Of a stretch of 61,062 nucleotides of DNA, positions 17,791 through 26,375 are shown in pieces. Numbering within the stretch: the first letter of the stretch is position 1; every line of letters begins with the position of its first letter. The position numbers and the translations under genes are program-made. A model generated the notes under the pieces. The model searched no databases. It was not told the origin of the DNA and worked only from the letters and a program-made list of their open reading frames with translations. Source of the stretch: RUG14300 sp964391805 (GTDB lineage Bacteria > Bacillota > Clostridia > Christensenellales > CAG-1252). The stretch lies in assembly GCA_964391805.1 (NCBI GenBank), contig CAYMNK010000011.1:1-61062 (forward strand), read 5' to 3'.

Positions 17791-18465
17791 ATGGAAAAGA
17801 AATTTAAAGAATCGAAATTTTCGCTTTTTATGAAGAAGAACATATATTTGATACTTATGATCGTTTGCTTGGTGGCAATCATCGGAATGATCGCTTACAC
17901 CTTTGCGACACAACAGCCCGAAGATTCGGAGCCTACTACAAACGTGGAGAACAACAAACAACCCGATTCATCGACAACTCAAACGCCCATTGACAAACCA
18001 AACGACAATCAGGATAATCAAAACAATACCACAACCACGGTATTAACCGAGATAGATATGCCTATCAAGGAGGTGGAAATATTGAAAGATTACACCGACA
18101 CCGAGTTGGTATTCAATGCGACAATGAAACATTGGGCAACACACCAAGGAGTGGACTTTAAAACCGAAGTAGGTACCAAGGTGTATGCGGTGTTCGACGG
18201 AACAGTTACCGAAATAGCGACCACAACGCTCAAGGGAACGTCGATAACGATTAAACACAGCAATGGCTTCGAGTCGGTATATTCTTTGCTTGACTCAAAT
18301 GTGAACGTAAGAATCGGCGATACCGTCAAACGCGGAGACCTATTGGGCGTGGTAGGAGAAAGCGGTGTGTTCGAATCGGCTGACGGACCGCATTTACACT
18401 TCGAATTTAAAAAGGATGGCGACTTGGTTGATCCAAACTACTACTTCGACGGCGCAAACAAATAA
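17791..18465 (+). CDS. spoIIQ: membrane-anchored M23/LytM protein, SpoIIQ-like
   Basis: A 224-residue protein with a cytoplasmic N-terminus, one transmembrane segment (17-38), a Thr/Asn/Gln-rich stalk (40-88) and a LytM domain. EVEILKDYTD...HWATHQGVDF matches SpoIIQ, which in the forespore membrane partners SpoIIIAH during engulfment. The zinc ligands are His118 and Asp122 (HQGVD) and His203 in HLHFE, so the peptidase site is intact, as in clostridial rather than Bacillus SpoIIQ. The start at 17791 is fixed by AGGAGGTG 7 bases upstream. A strong terminator follows. A generic M23 endopeptidase is the alternative. Confidence 0.75.
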   Translation: MEKKFKESKFSLFMKKNIYLILMIVCLVAIIGMIAYTFATQQPEDSEPTTNVENNKQPDSSTTQTPIDKPNDNQDNQNNTTTTVLTEIDMPIKEVEILKDYTDTELVFNATMKHWATHQGVDFKTEVGTKVYAVFDGTVTEIATTTLKGTSITIKHSNGFESVYSLLDSNVNVRIGDTVKRGDLLGVVGESGVFESADGPHLHFEFKKDGDLVDPNYYFDGANK

Positions 18466-18471
18466 TTCAAA

Positions 18472-18514
18472 AAGCACGCTAAGGCGCACTTTAATCCGCT
18501 TAGCGTGCTTTTTT
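18472..18514 (+). terminator. intrinsic terminator
   Basis: AAAGCACGCTAAG / CTTAGCGTGCTTT stem with an 11-15 base loop and a T-run, directly after the SpoIIQ-like gene. Confidence 0.9.
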
Positions 18515-18581
18515 ATAAATATGTAGAATAATCGATATATGGTTATACTTTAATTTTATAAAAACCGATATAATTATTATT

Positions 18582-19352
18582 TTACTTAACTATTTTTAGA
18601 AAGAGTTGATTCAATTCTTCCCATCCGATTTTACCGTCACGAGGATAGTCGGCTATGATTCCCTTGATTTCCTCAATTGATTTATCAATATAGTCGTTGA
18701 TAATATCAACTCGTTTACCTGCTTTCATTTCCGGAGTTTCCATTTTTATTCGCAATAATTCTTTAACTGCCGGCAAAACTTCAGGATCAAGAGATGCGTC
18801 CACAAGGTGTGAAAAACGCATAGGAGGCGGCGATTTTTTCTCTATAATCCAACGGCACGCAAGAATGGGGCGAAGTACATAAAAGTATTTTTTGAGCCAT
18901 ACTAATTCTCCGCGCAAATATTCTCTATAATTACACTGAGCCATACTTAAATAGTGATACAACCCGATTTTTTGTTGAAAATAGTTGGATACCATGTCGG
19001 ATATTTCCTTCCATTCGGGAGTTGTTTTATATATGATCGGGGAACTGTTCCATTCAAAAATAGTCGGATTCGATTTGTGCAATAAGGTGAGCGCTTTGGA
19101 TAAATCCCATCCGTTGATATCCAAAGTTTCGTCAAGTTGCCACATTATTACGTCGCGAGTCTCATCCAAACGAAGATAATGTTCCATAGGACGTACATAA
19201 ATAAACCGTACGTCAAAGTCACTATCGGGCGAGGGAAAACCCCAAGCACGACTGCCCGACTCCACGCAATGAAGTATTCTAACATTTTCCTTTTCTTCGA
19301 TTTCTTTAAGTTTTTGAGGAATAATTTGCTCTACAATCATCTTCTCATCCAT
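18582..19352 (-). CDS. RlaP/YcgL-type nucleotidyltransferase
   Basis: A 256-residue protein of the polymerase-beta nucleotidyltransferase superfamily. GSRAWGFPSPDSDFDVRFIY (33-52) carries the GS and D-x-D catalytic motif; LDINGWDLSKALTLLHKSNP and the following helices match the predicted nucleotidyltransferase family PF10127 (B. subtilis YcgL; RlaP in RNA-repair contexts). It probably transfers a nucleotide to RNA, protein or a small molecule; no RNA ligase is nearby, so an RNA-repair role is not supported by context. It is monocistronic, with weakly spaced AGGAG upstream. Confidence 0.85.
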   Translation of the reverse strand: MDEKMIVEQIIPQKLKEIEEKENVRILHCVESGSRAWGFPSPDSDFDVRFIYVRPMEHYLRLDETRDVIMWQLDETLDINGWDLSKALTLLHKSNPTIFEWNSSPIIYKTTPEWKEISDMVSNYFQQKIGLYHYLSMAQCNYREYLRGELVWLKKYFYVLRPILACRWIIEKKSPPPMRFSHLVDASLDPEVLPAVKELLRIKMETPEMKAGKRVDIINDYIDKSIEEIKGIIADYPRDGKIGWEELNQLFLKIVK

Positions 19353-19539
19353 AAAGTGCTCCTTAATAAAAAAGTATAACTCTTACTAAATAAAAGCTCT
19401 TATCTTATTATACCATAAGGATTTACAAAAATAACATATTATTTCGTTAAATTAGAAGATAATAATAAAAAAATTGAAAAATAGTTTAAAAAAAATGGCA
19501 AAATATCCTTCATTGTCTCAAAAGCGCCCCAGTTTAATG

Positions 19540-19568
19540 TTGAATAACGGTTTTTATGTTGCTATAAT
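19540..19568 (+). promoter_or_regulatory. near-consensus sigma-A promoter
   Basis: TTGAAT (19540-19545), exactly 17 bp, TATAAT (19563-19568). It drives the short reading frame at 19600. Confidence 0.75.
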
Positions 19569-19599
19569 AATATTGAAGAATAAAAAAGGAGACACTATT

Positions 19600-19674
19600 A
19601 TGGGTGGAATCATTCTCGGTATACTTGCATTCGTATTTGGGTTTATAGAAGCTCTCATTAAACACAATGGTTAG
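19600..19674 (+). CDS. 24-residue hydrophobic peptide
   Basis: Encodes MGGIILGILAFVFGFIEALI plus four residues (KHNG), a single transmembrane helix with a short polar end. AAAAGGAG lies 8 bases before the ATG and a near-consensus promoter with a 17-bp spacer lies 32 bases upstream, so the frame is very likely translated despite its size. It stands alone in an intergenic region between a nucleotidyltransferase and a repeat. Candidates are a regulatory membrane peptide, a type I toxin-like peptide or a bacteriocin-like peptide; nothing discriminates between them, and I see no obvious overlapping antisense RNA. Confidence 0.6.
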   Translation: MGGIILGILAFVFGFIEALIKHNG

Positions 19675-20046
19675 TATGTGGCTTTATTAACACTCGAGTT
19701 TAAATAGTAAGGGGGAATCTTGCTATTTCGCTTACGGGCGATCGATTATGGTCGTCCGTGGCGTTAATGCGCGCGATGGGGTGTTGAGTGTGCTCGTTAT
19801 CGTCCGCAAGATACCAAATTGACTGTTCGTTACCGTCCAAGATACTGCTCGGCTCCGCCTCGCACTGCTTCGCAGTTCGACTCCGCTTACGTTGCGCTCA
19901 GTATGACATTGATGCTGTCGTACTATTCTTTCGCTCAGTATGACATAACAAAAAAAATGCCCTTTCGGACATTTTTTGAGATGAGTGATCTAAGAGAAGA
20001 AAAGCTGTGGATAGAATAATCGATGCCGAGTGATAGTGGTCTATAT
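19675..20046. repeat. gene-free stretch with two-hairpin repeats
   Basis: From about 19799 it carries CGTCCGCAAGATACC, then a second GTCCAAGATACTG with an ACTGC/GCAGT stem, TTCGACT and CTCAGTATGACA (to about 19945), a longer variant of the repeat family. Upstream (19710-19780) there is GC-richer sequence with no feature I recognise. No gene. Confidence 0.65.
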
Positions 20047-21525
20047 TTAGTCCTTGCGGGAGCGGAAGACTACGACTCGACGTTGGTCGGGAGAGGGCTC
20101 AGATAGGTCGGGATTGCTGATGAGGAGCTCGTCGGGCGATATGTTGACTGCTTTTGCGATATCCCATAGGTCGTCACCTGCGGTGGTGTAGTAAATACTA
20201 ATTCCATTGGAATTGGGTGTTTTGAGGTCTTCAGTTTTTATGGAAGAAATCCATCTGAGTGTATAGGTTTTATAGACGCACACACGCGCTTTGAGCATTG
20301 CTCTTAGTCTCAGTATTCCGGACATAAAGTCAACGGTAAGGTCTGTAATTAACGCTTCTGCAGTCAACGAGTCGTCGGGTGTAATATCGTTTACCGATTG
20401 TGTTACCGAAAAGGGCAACTCGACTTGAACGGAATCCACCCTTTCATCGACGCTGTAGAGGACTGTCGCAACAGCCAAACCTTCCACGGTTATTTCGTTT
20501 TCACCGGGCAGGACGTTGGCTATATTAACTCTCAAGACAGGAGAAGCCAAAACTTGTGCATTTTCGGGCAACTCCTCACTTTCCGCCTCTGTGCTAACTG
20601 CAAAATCCAACGATTCGCACTTCACATAACGTTTACAAGGCAAATATTCCTTTTCAACGGTTAACTCGTTGGTGAGAGAAAATGCATCTGTTACAAGTTG
20701 TTCGTCTTTTACACCTACATCGTATCCGCTTAAAGTAACGAATGCCTCTATTTCGAAAATGTTGTTTTCACGGTCACCGCTTAGCACCAATCTGCTGTTT
20801 TTCACTACCGCATTTACATCTGCAAGACTATCCGCTTCGATTTCTTCGGAAAAGGGAATTTCAAGGCTCTTGCCTTGCACTCCGTTGGCTCCTAAATACA
20901 CAATATTGGCTTGCACGAATCCTTCTACAGTTGCACCGACATCGCTTTTATTTACCGATGTTATCAGAGGTATGGTGTTAAAATACAACACCTTTTCGAC
21001 AGCGGTACCGCTTTCTTCCTCGTGCGAAACCTCGAAGGTGTTTTCTTTGAGATCGGTCAACTCCACACATTCGAAATCTTCTCGTCTCAAAAAGATATTT
21101 TCGGCGTCATTTACCGATTTCCCCTCGTTCTTCCCTATTACCGTAATGTTGAAGTCGCAAACCGCCGTTAGTGTGACGGTATCATCGTGAAGTTTCCCCG
21201 ATACATCCACCACACTTGCAGAAATGTTCAATCGATCGGTCGGAACCATTTCGCCAGATATGCTTTCGCTGAAATCGCAAAAGTAATCCAATCCGCAAGT
21301 TTTGTTGTCCCTATCGATGTATATTACCTTGTATGCTGTCTTACCGCTTATTCGCGCCTCACCCTTCATCGGTTCTGCGTTCAAAACCTTGCATTCGGCG
21401 GATACGCCCAAAAGTCTTTTGATCCCGCCACGGTCCTTGGCATCCACCGAGCAGGTCACCGCAAGTTGGTCATGAGCGACCGAAGTAAGACAATTATTGA
21501 TAAATTCCTTATATGATATTTCCAT
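20047..21525 (-). CDS. SPOCS (DUF3794) and LysM spore-coat protein, SipL/SpoVID-like
   Basis: A 492-residue protein. Its beta-rich body carries repeated DUF3794/SPOCS-type segments (CSVDAKDRGGIKRLLG; FNTIPLITSVNKSDVGATVE; ESLDFAVSTEAESEELPENA), and a C-terminal LysM domain (442-490: YYTTAGDDLWDIAKAVNISP). This order is that of SipL, the clostridial protein that tethers the coat to the forespore by binding SpoIVA, and of SpoVID. The start at 21525 is fixed by GGAGG 8 bases upstream; a longer frame extends into AT-rich non-coding sequence. It is monocistronic. Confidence 0.82.
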   Translation of the reverse strand: MEISYKEFINNCLTSVAHDQLAVTCSVDAKDRGGIKRLLGVSAECKVLNAEPMKGEARISGKTAYKVIYIDRDNKTCGLDYFCDFSESISGEMVPTDRLNISASVVDVSGKLHDDTVTLTAVCDFNITVIGKNEGKSVNDAENIFLRREDFECVELTDLKENTFEVSHEEESGTAVEKVLYFNTIPLITSVNKSDVGATVEGFVQANIVYLGANGVQGKSLEIPFSEEIEADSLADVNAVVKNSRLVLSGDRENNIFEIEAFVTLSGYDVGVKDEQLVTDAFSLTNELTVEKEYLPCKRYVKCESLDFAVSTEAESEELPENAQVLASPVLRVNIANVLPGENEITVEGLAVATVLYSVDERVDSVQVELPFSVTQSVNDITPDDSLTAEALITDLTVDFMSGILRLRAMLKARVCVYKTYTLRWISSIKTEDLKTPNSNGISIYYTTAGDDLWDIAKAVNISPDELLISNPDLSEPSPDQRRVVVFRSRKD

Positions 21526-21688
21526 AGATAATTCCTCCAAAGTTTTTTTGATAATATTTATGTATAAGATTTCAAAATTATGCATGTTGTTGATTGTTCT
21601 ATTTTTTTCTCTAAAAAAATTGGATTCTACTTTTAATATGGATTTAATATCTTTATAATATAATAACAATTAATATTGTAGGTTAACT

Positions 21689-21717
21689 TTGACAAATGCC
21701 TGATTTTGTGAGATAAT
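21689..21717 (+). promoter_or_regulatory. sigma-A promoter of the DUF1538/PII operon
   Basis: TTGACA (21689-21694), 17-bp spacer, GATAAT (21712-21717), about 34 bases before the start codon at 21752. Confidence 0.8.
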
Positions 21718-21751
21718 ATAATAAAGAACAACTTTGATAAAGGATAAAACG

Positions 21752-23446
21752 ATGTCAGAAGAAAGAGAAGACAAAATTACTAATTCTGTTATAGAGGAAC
21801 AGGATATTGTCGCACCGACCGAAGAGTCCCCTAAAGGAGAGGATTGCAACGCAGAGAAGAAATCTCGTAAAGGTAAACACAATTATTTACCCGTTCGATC
21901 GGCTTTTTTAGTCAACAATGTCGGCGCCAATACTCTTGCCAAACTCAAGGAATCGCTTATATCGGTATTCCCAGTTATGTTGATAGTGCTTATTTTTGCA
22001 TTTACGCCCATAACGGACTTTTCTTCTAAAGAAATAATAACTTTCGTTATTTCTTCGGTATTTTTGATCATCGGTATAGCATTCTTTAACGTGGGTGCCG
22101 ATTTGGCAATGACGCCGATGGGCGAGCATGTCGGTGCAGGTCTTACTAAATCCAAAAAACTTCCTCTTTTATTGGGTGTCGGATTTGCAATGGGTTTGTT
22201 TATCACTATAGCCGAACCCGATCTTAGCGTGCTTGCCGAGCAGGTTAGCGCCGTCATGAACGGTACTTTACTCATAGTTACCGTAGGCGTAGGCGTAGGT
22301 TTATTCCTATTGATATCCATAGTCAAGGTCATTTTCAGAAAGGATTTATCATCCCTACTTTTGTTCTTCTATCTTCTTTTGTTTGCGTTATCCGCTATCC
22401 TTATCGAAAACGGTAAGGGCATCTTCCTTCCGTTAGCATTCGATTCCGGCGGTGTTACTACAGGACCTATAACCGTTCCGTTTATAATGGCATTAGGCGT
22501 AGGCGTCGCCCTAAACAGCGGTGGTCGAAATGCAAAAGAGAATAGTTTCGGCTTGATTGCCCTCTGTTCGGTAGGACCGATGCTTGCAGTTATGCTTTTA
22601 TCCCTTTTCTCTTCGGGCGATATGAGCTATACCCTCCCCGATTATTCGATAGAAGCCAATCTCGGATCAAATTTTGCAGGAGCTTTGGGCGGAGTTGCGA
22701 TCGAGGTTCTACTTGCACTCGGTTTGATAGTTATATTTTTCGTAATACTTCAAGCCACGGTTTTGAAACTTCCTAAACAAAAGATATTACAAATTGCAAT
22801 TGGAATCGTGTTTACATATATGGGCTTAGTCATTTTCTTGACAGCAGTCAAGGTCGGATTTATGCCTATAGGGTATAAACTCGGTGTCGAAATTGCGAAT
22901 TACTCCGAACCGTTACTTATCGTATTTGCATTCGTTATAGGTTTGGTTGTTGTTCTTGCAGAACCTGCCGTACACGTGCTAAACAAGCAGGTAGAGGACA
23001 TTACCAACAGTGCCGTATCTAAGAAATCGATGCTTATCGCTTTGTCCGTCGGTGTCGGCATTTCGATAGGGTTGAGCATTATAAGAATCATTTGCGGATT
23101 CTCCTTGCTTTACTATTTGATACCCGGTTATTTGATATCGCTTGGGTTATCATTCTTCGTTCCAAAAATATATACAGCGATAGCGTTTGACTCGGGCGGA
23201 GTTGCGAGCGGACCGTTGACGTCAAGTTTCATATTGCCTTTTGCAATAGGCGCATGTTCGGCGTTGTGCGGAGAAAATCACATTCTCGACCTCGCGTTCG
23301 GAATAGTGGCAATGGTCGCCATGACACCGCTTATCACCATCCAGATGTTGGGCTTTAAGGCGGTTGCAACGGCAAGAGTTAAAGAAAAGGTCGTTATGCG
23401 TCGAATACTCGATGCCGACGACGAGCAGATTATAAATTTTATGTGA
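21752..23446 (+). CDS. DUF1538 membrane protein (putative transporter)
   Basis: A 564-residue polytopic membrane protein with two homologous halves. Each half carries a hallmark loop: FDSGGVTTGPITVPFIMALG in the first and FDSGGVASGPLTSSFILPFA in the second, a pattern of the DUF1538 family. An acidic cytoplasmic N-terminus of about 50 residues precedes about 12 transmembrane segments. The internal duplication and re-entrant-like SGG loops suggest an inverted-repeat transporter; the substrate is unknown. Its ATG has AAGGA 7 bases upstream. Two PII-like genes follow at once, indicating control by a small-molecule sensor. Confidence 0.85.
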   Translation: MSEEREDKITNSVIEEQDIVAPTEESPKGEDCNAEKKSRKGKHNYLPVRSAFLVNNVGANTLAKLKESLISVFPVMLIVLIFAFTPITDFSSKEIITFVISSVFLIIGIAFFNVGADLAMTPMGEHVGAGLTKSKKLPLLLGVGFAMGLFITIAEPDLSVLAEQVSAVMNGTLLIVTVGVGVGLFLLISIVKVIFRKDLSSLLLFFYLLLFALSAILIENGKGIFLPLAFDSGGVTTGPITVPFIMALGVGVALNSGGRNAKENSFGLIALCSVGPMLAVMLLSLFSSGDMSYTLPDYSIEANLGSNFAGALGGVAIEVLLALGLIVIFFVILQATVLKLPKQKILQIAIGIVFTYMGLVIFLTAVKVGFMPIGYKLGVEIANYSEPLLIVFAFVIGLVVVLAEPAVHVLNKQVEDITNSAVSKKSMLIALSVGVGISIGLSIIRIICGFSLLYYLIPGYLISLGLSFFVPKIYTAIAFDSGGVASGPLTSSFILPFAIGACSALCGENHILDLAFGIVAMVAMTPLITIQMLGFKAVATARVKEKVVMRRILDADDEQIINFM

Positions 23447-23456
23447 GGTAACGCGT

Positions 23457-23918
23457 ATGGCAGATGAAGTAATCAAAAAAGTTCGAAAAAGTACACGGCG
23501 TATCTCCCAACGCGGTTCCAATAAATCTAAGTCCGGCGTTAAAAATACATCGGTGAGTTCGGGACAACTTGAATTGTTGATAACGATCGTTCCTCGCAAA
23601 AAGGCTGAATTCTATACAGACCTTTTGCAAACAAATTTCGAGGTGAATTTCCAATGGTTGGCGGGAGCAAACGGAACGGCAAATGCGGAACTGCTTAAAT
23701 TAAGCGATTGGACCGACCAATCAAAAGCTGTAATCTTTAGCGTTATCAAAAAAGAGCTCGCCAACGAGGCGCTTCACACTTTAGAGGACAGATTCAACAA
23801 GATTAAAAAGGGTAAGGGCATCGCTTTCACGGTACCCTTTTCGAGCGTAATAGGCGTTGCGACATACGGATTTCTTAGCAACAACCTTAAAACGGTAAAG
23901 GAGGATAAAAATGGCTGA
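23457..23918 (+). CDS. PII-like regulatory protein 1
   Basis: A 153-residue protein with a basic N-terminal arm (1-40: KKVRKSTRRIS) followed by a PII-type alpha/beta fold: ELLITIVPRKKAEFYTDLL, a central VIFSVIKKELANEALHTLED strand-helix, and a C-terminal GKGIAFTVPFSSVIGVATYG that matches the end of PII-like proteins. There is no GlnB Tyr-51 T-loop signature, so uridylylation is unlikely. It begins 10 bases after DUF1538 with GAGGT upstream and overlaps the next PII-like gene by 8 bases. It probably binds the transporter and a nucleotide or metabolite. Confidence 0.75.
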   Translation: MADEVIKKVRKSTRRISQRGSNKSKSGVKNTSVSSGQLELLITIVPRKKAEFYTDLLQTNFEVNFQWLAGANGTANAELLKLSDWTDQSKAVIFSVIKKELANEALHTLEDRFNKIKKGKGIAFTVPFSSVIGVATYGFLSNNLKTVKEDKNG

Positions 23919-24228
23919 AAAATTTGAACATCAAGTAATTGTATGTATTGTAAATGACGGATTTGCAGACGAAGCAATGGACGCTGCTCGTGCCGTAGGA
24001 GTAAAGGGCGGTACCGTGCTTAGCGCAAGAGGTACTGCGAATATCGAGGCAGAAAAGGCATTCCAAATACAGATTCAGCCCGAAAAAGAGATGATTCTAA
24101 TCCTTGTTACCGACGATATTAAGGATACGGTACTTCAAGCATTATATAGAAGTGTAGGAACGCATACCCCTGCACATGGAATCGCTTTTTCCATGCCCGT
24201 TGACGGCGTCGTGGGCATTTCGTCCTAA
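23911..24228 (+). CDS. PII-like regulatory protein 2
   Basis: A 105-residue protein of the PII superfamily: VIVCIVNDGFADEAMDAARA is the first strand-helix, VKGGTVLSARGT the turn before the T-loop, MILILVTDDIKDTVLQALY the second repeat, and GIAFSMPVDGVVGIS the C-terminal strand. It is close in length to GlnB (112) but lacks the GlnB T-loop tyrosine motif. With the preceding longer paralogue it could form a heterotrimer or two alternative sensors for the DUF1538 protein. Start codon overlaps the preceding gene; GGAGG lies upstream. Confidence 0.8.
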   Translation: MAEKFEHQVIVCIVNDGFADEAMDAARAVGVKGGTVLSARGTANIEAEKAFQIQIQPEKEMILILVTDDIKDTVLQALYRSVGTHTPAHGIAFSMPVDGVVGISS

Positions 24229-24282
24229 GTATCCATTATTTGTCACTTTTGGCAAGTAACCAACGGCACAACTTGGCATAAA

Positions 24283-24314
24283 ACAAAACTGCACATTAGC
24301 ATGCAGTTTTGTTG
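24283..24314 (+). terminator. probable terminator of the DUF1538/PII operon
   Basis: 12-bp perfect stem AACAAAACTGCA / TGCAGTTTTGTT with an 8-base loop, 55 bases after the last stop; the T-run is within the stem. Downstream at about 24352-24370 is an isolated GGCGACTA/TAATCGCC hairpin of the GGGCG repeat module. Confidence 0.6.
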
Positions 24315-24485
24315 AGTGAAAAGTGAATAGTTATGGATCATTTTATTGATTGCGGGCGACTACTAATCGCCTTTGTATGTTTATAATATATTACTATCTT
24401 TTTTATGTAAAAAGCATGTGCTAATACCTATCTTTTTTACATAAATTAAAACAAAAGAAGCGTTTCATAGATACTAAAAATGCTA

Positions 24486-26091
24486 CTAAAATCTTTTCAA
24501 TGCTCTTTCTAATTCCCTCACGGCGCTTGGGTCATCTTTAAAATTTGACGGATGATATCCGACATATATGATTATTTTCCCGATTTTAGATTTATACAAA
24601 ACGCCGATGGAGCTTTTTTCACAATCGTCAACATAATTATGAGGATAAAGGTCGTCGATTTGATATGTAATCAAATCACCTTTTTCGTTATACACCAAAT
24701 AATATATTAGACCTCTTATTTTAACATTTCCGTCTATGATACGTGTAAAGTTAAAATCTTCGTAATAATCATCATCTCTATCATTTTTTTTATAAAAACT
24801 GCACTTAATACTATCTAATCCGATTCCTTTTTCTATGTAATAGTGTATTTTTTCTTTTGGTATCTTTTCATTTTTACCCATTAGAAAAACATCGATTGCA
24901 TCACTAATCGGAGGATTTGATAAAATATTATTAACATCGATAGTTGCAAAAGACATATTATCATCATCTTCTTTTTCATCCTCGTTTTTTATCGGAAGTA
25001 AATGAATTTTTTCTGTTATCTTTGCTTCTTCATAATATATGTTTATGCTAAACGGATATCGATTAAAAAAATGACCCGGGCATTATCTTATGTATACTAA
25101 ATCCACTACCTCCTGTATAAGATGAATTTATTTCAACATCAAATAAGTCTCCATCGTTATCATATCTTCTGCATTCTAAACGAAACGGCTCTGTAATAGC
25201 GTCGGCTATAATTTCCCCTTTAATTACAAGTGTTGAATACAGTCAGTTACAATGAATTTTAATGTCCTTAATGCCCAAACTACGCTCTTTTTCTCGATTG
25301 CGAACTATAAAACTTGAAGGATTATTTATATCATATTCTTTATCGGCATCAATAGTGTCTTCTTCCCTAATTTCAGATTCTATTTCCGATTCGGGTTCAG
25401 CATCGGCATCTTTGGATTCTTCGATTTTTGTGGAATTATTTACGATAATATGTCCTATCGACTCTTTTTTACCGGAATTTATAAAGCCGAATGTAGTATC
25501 ATCATCGTAATCTAATAAGCCCTCCAAGCGAGAACCATGTTCATATTCCTTTGATTCCGAATCATCTTCGGCATCATACTCTTCAATATGATTTCCGCTA
25601 TTATCGTCCGCATGCTCTGAAAGTATTCTTTCACCATAGTTTACCAACTCAATAGAAAGATTGTAGGTCAGATAATCGTAAAGTCCTTTTGTACAACCAT
25701 CAAAATCGATATACGTACTTCCTATAAAAATAGATTCACAATTATCCTCGATGGAGCCTTCATCGGTATACCATGTTGATATTTCGTACAATAAATCGTC
25801 TTCATCAATATATCCTTTTTCAAATGCTTCACAAATGTTATCGGGTAACAAATCTTGATAATCGTAACGGCTATGGCAATCATCGTCATCATCGTCACAT
25901 AGGTCATTATCATCATTATCATCGTACTCATCGTCGCAATTGTGAAAAGAACGAGAAGGCTCTCAAAAAACTTCCTGGGATAATATATCATCATATATAA
26001 AATAATCTATAAAATCAACATCTCCGTCATGATTAAAATCGGGTAAATGTAAAGTATCTTTAAAAAGGTTGTCGTCATCTCTATCAAACAT
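24486..26091 (-). pseudogene. decayed acidic EF-hand-like gene, two stops and a frameshift
   Basis: One gene read from ATG 26091 (AGGAG 6 bases upstream) to the TAG at 24486, interrupted by TGA at 25965-25963, TGA at 25245-25243, and a one-base excess in an A7 run at 25065-25071. Segments on either side of both TGAs stay in the same frame, and the protein reads on sensibly (KIHCN-stop-LYSTLVIKGEI). The joined product would be about 534 residues. It has an EF-hand/dockerin-like loop near the N-terminus (DFNHDGDVDFID), a long Asp/Glu-rich region, and a beta-rich C-terminal part (CRRYDNDGDLFDVEINSSY). I do not recognise the family. Recoding of TGA, for example as selenocysteine, is a less likely alternative. 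Confidence 0.7.
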
Positions 26092-26128
26092 ACACCGCTC
26101 CTCTTGGATTATTAATTGCCCTATAATT

Positions 26129-26157
26129 ATTATAGAAGAAAAAGAATCTATTGTAAA
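26129..26157 (-). promoter_or_regulatory. sigma-A promoter of the decayed gene
   Basis: Minus strand TTTACA (26157-26152), 17-bp spacer, TATAAT (26134-26129), ending 38 bases before the ATG at 26091. It is intact although the gene is broken. Confidence 0.75.
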
Positions 26158-26207
26158 CAAGTCATAATTATTTTTAAAATGGTTATTTGATTGAATGTGT
26201 TTGTTAT

Positions 26208-26283
26208 CGTCCGCAAGATACCAAACGGCAATGCCGTTTGATTCGCACTATGTGCGAATTTCGACTCAGTATGACGGCGGACG
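26208..26283. repeat. two-hairpin repeat with terminal inverted repeats
   Basis: A clean 76-bp copy: CGTCCGC at the left end and GCGGACG at the right, with AAACGGC/GCCGTTT and ATTCGCAC/GTGCGAAT stems between them, then TTCGACT and CAGTATGAC. It lies between the decayed gene's promoter and the Mrp gene. Confidence 0.8.
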
Positions 26284-26375
26284 AAACCGGCGCTGTATGG
26301 CAAATAAGCAACTATTATTGTAGAACAAAAAAGCACAACAAGATCGGGTGAATGGGAAAATAATTTATTATTTGA

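Noticed and set aside
18582..19352. RNA-repair system around the RlaP-like nucleotidyltransferase
   Set aside because: No RNA ligase, Hen1 or Pnkp-like gene is adjacent; neighbours are a spore protein and a small peptide gene.
21752..23446. Alternative genetic code (TGA read as an amino acid) suggested by the in-frame TGAs at 25963 and 25243
   Set aside because: TGA serves as a normal stop for the DUF1538 gene (23444-23446), conserved tryptophans elsewhere use TGG, and other genes end cleanly at TGA.
25722..25994. 90-codon minus-strand frame rich in Met/Thr/Ile
   Set aside because: It is an out-of-frame reading of the GAT-rich acidic tract of the decayed gene (24486-26091), whose own frame gives the Asp-rich sequence.
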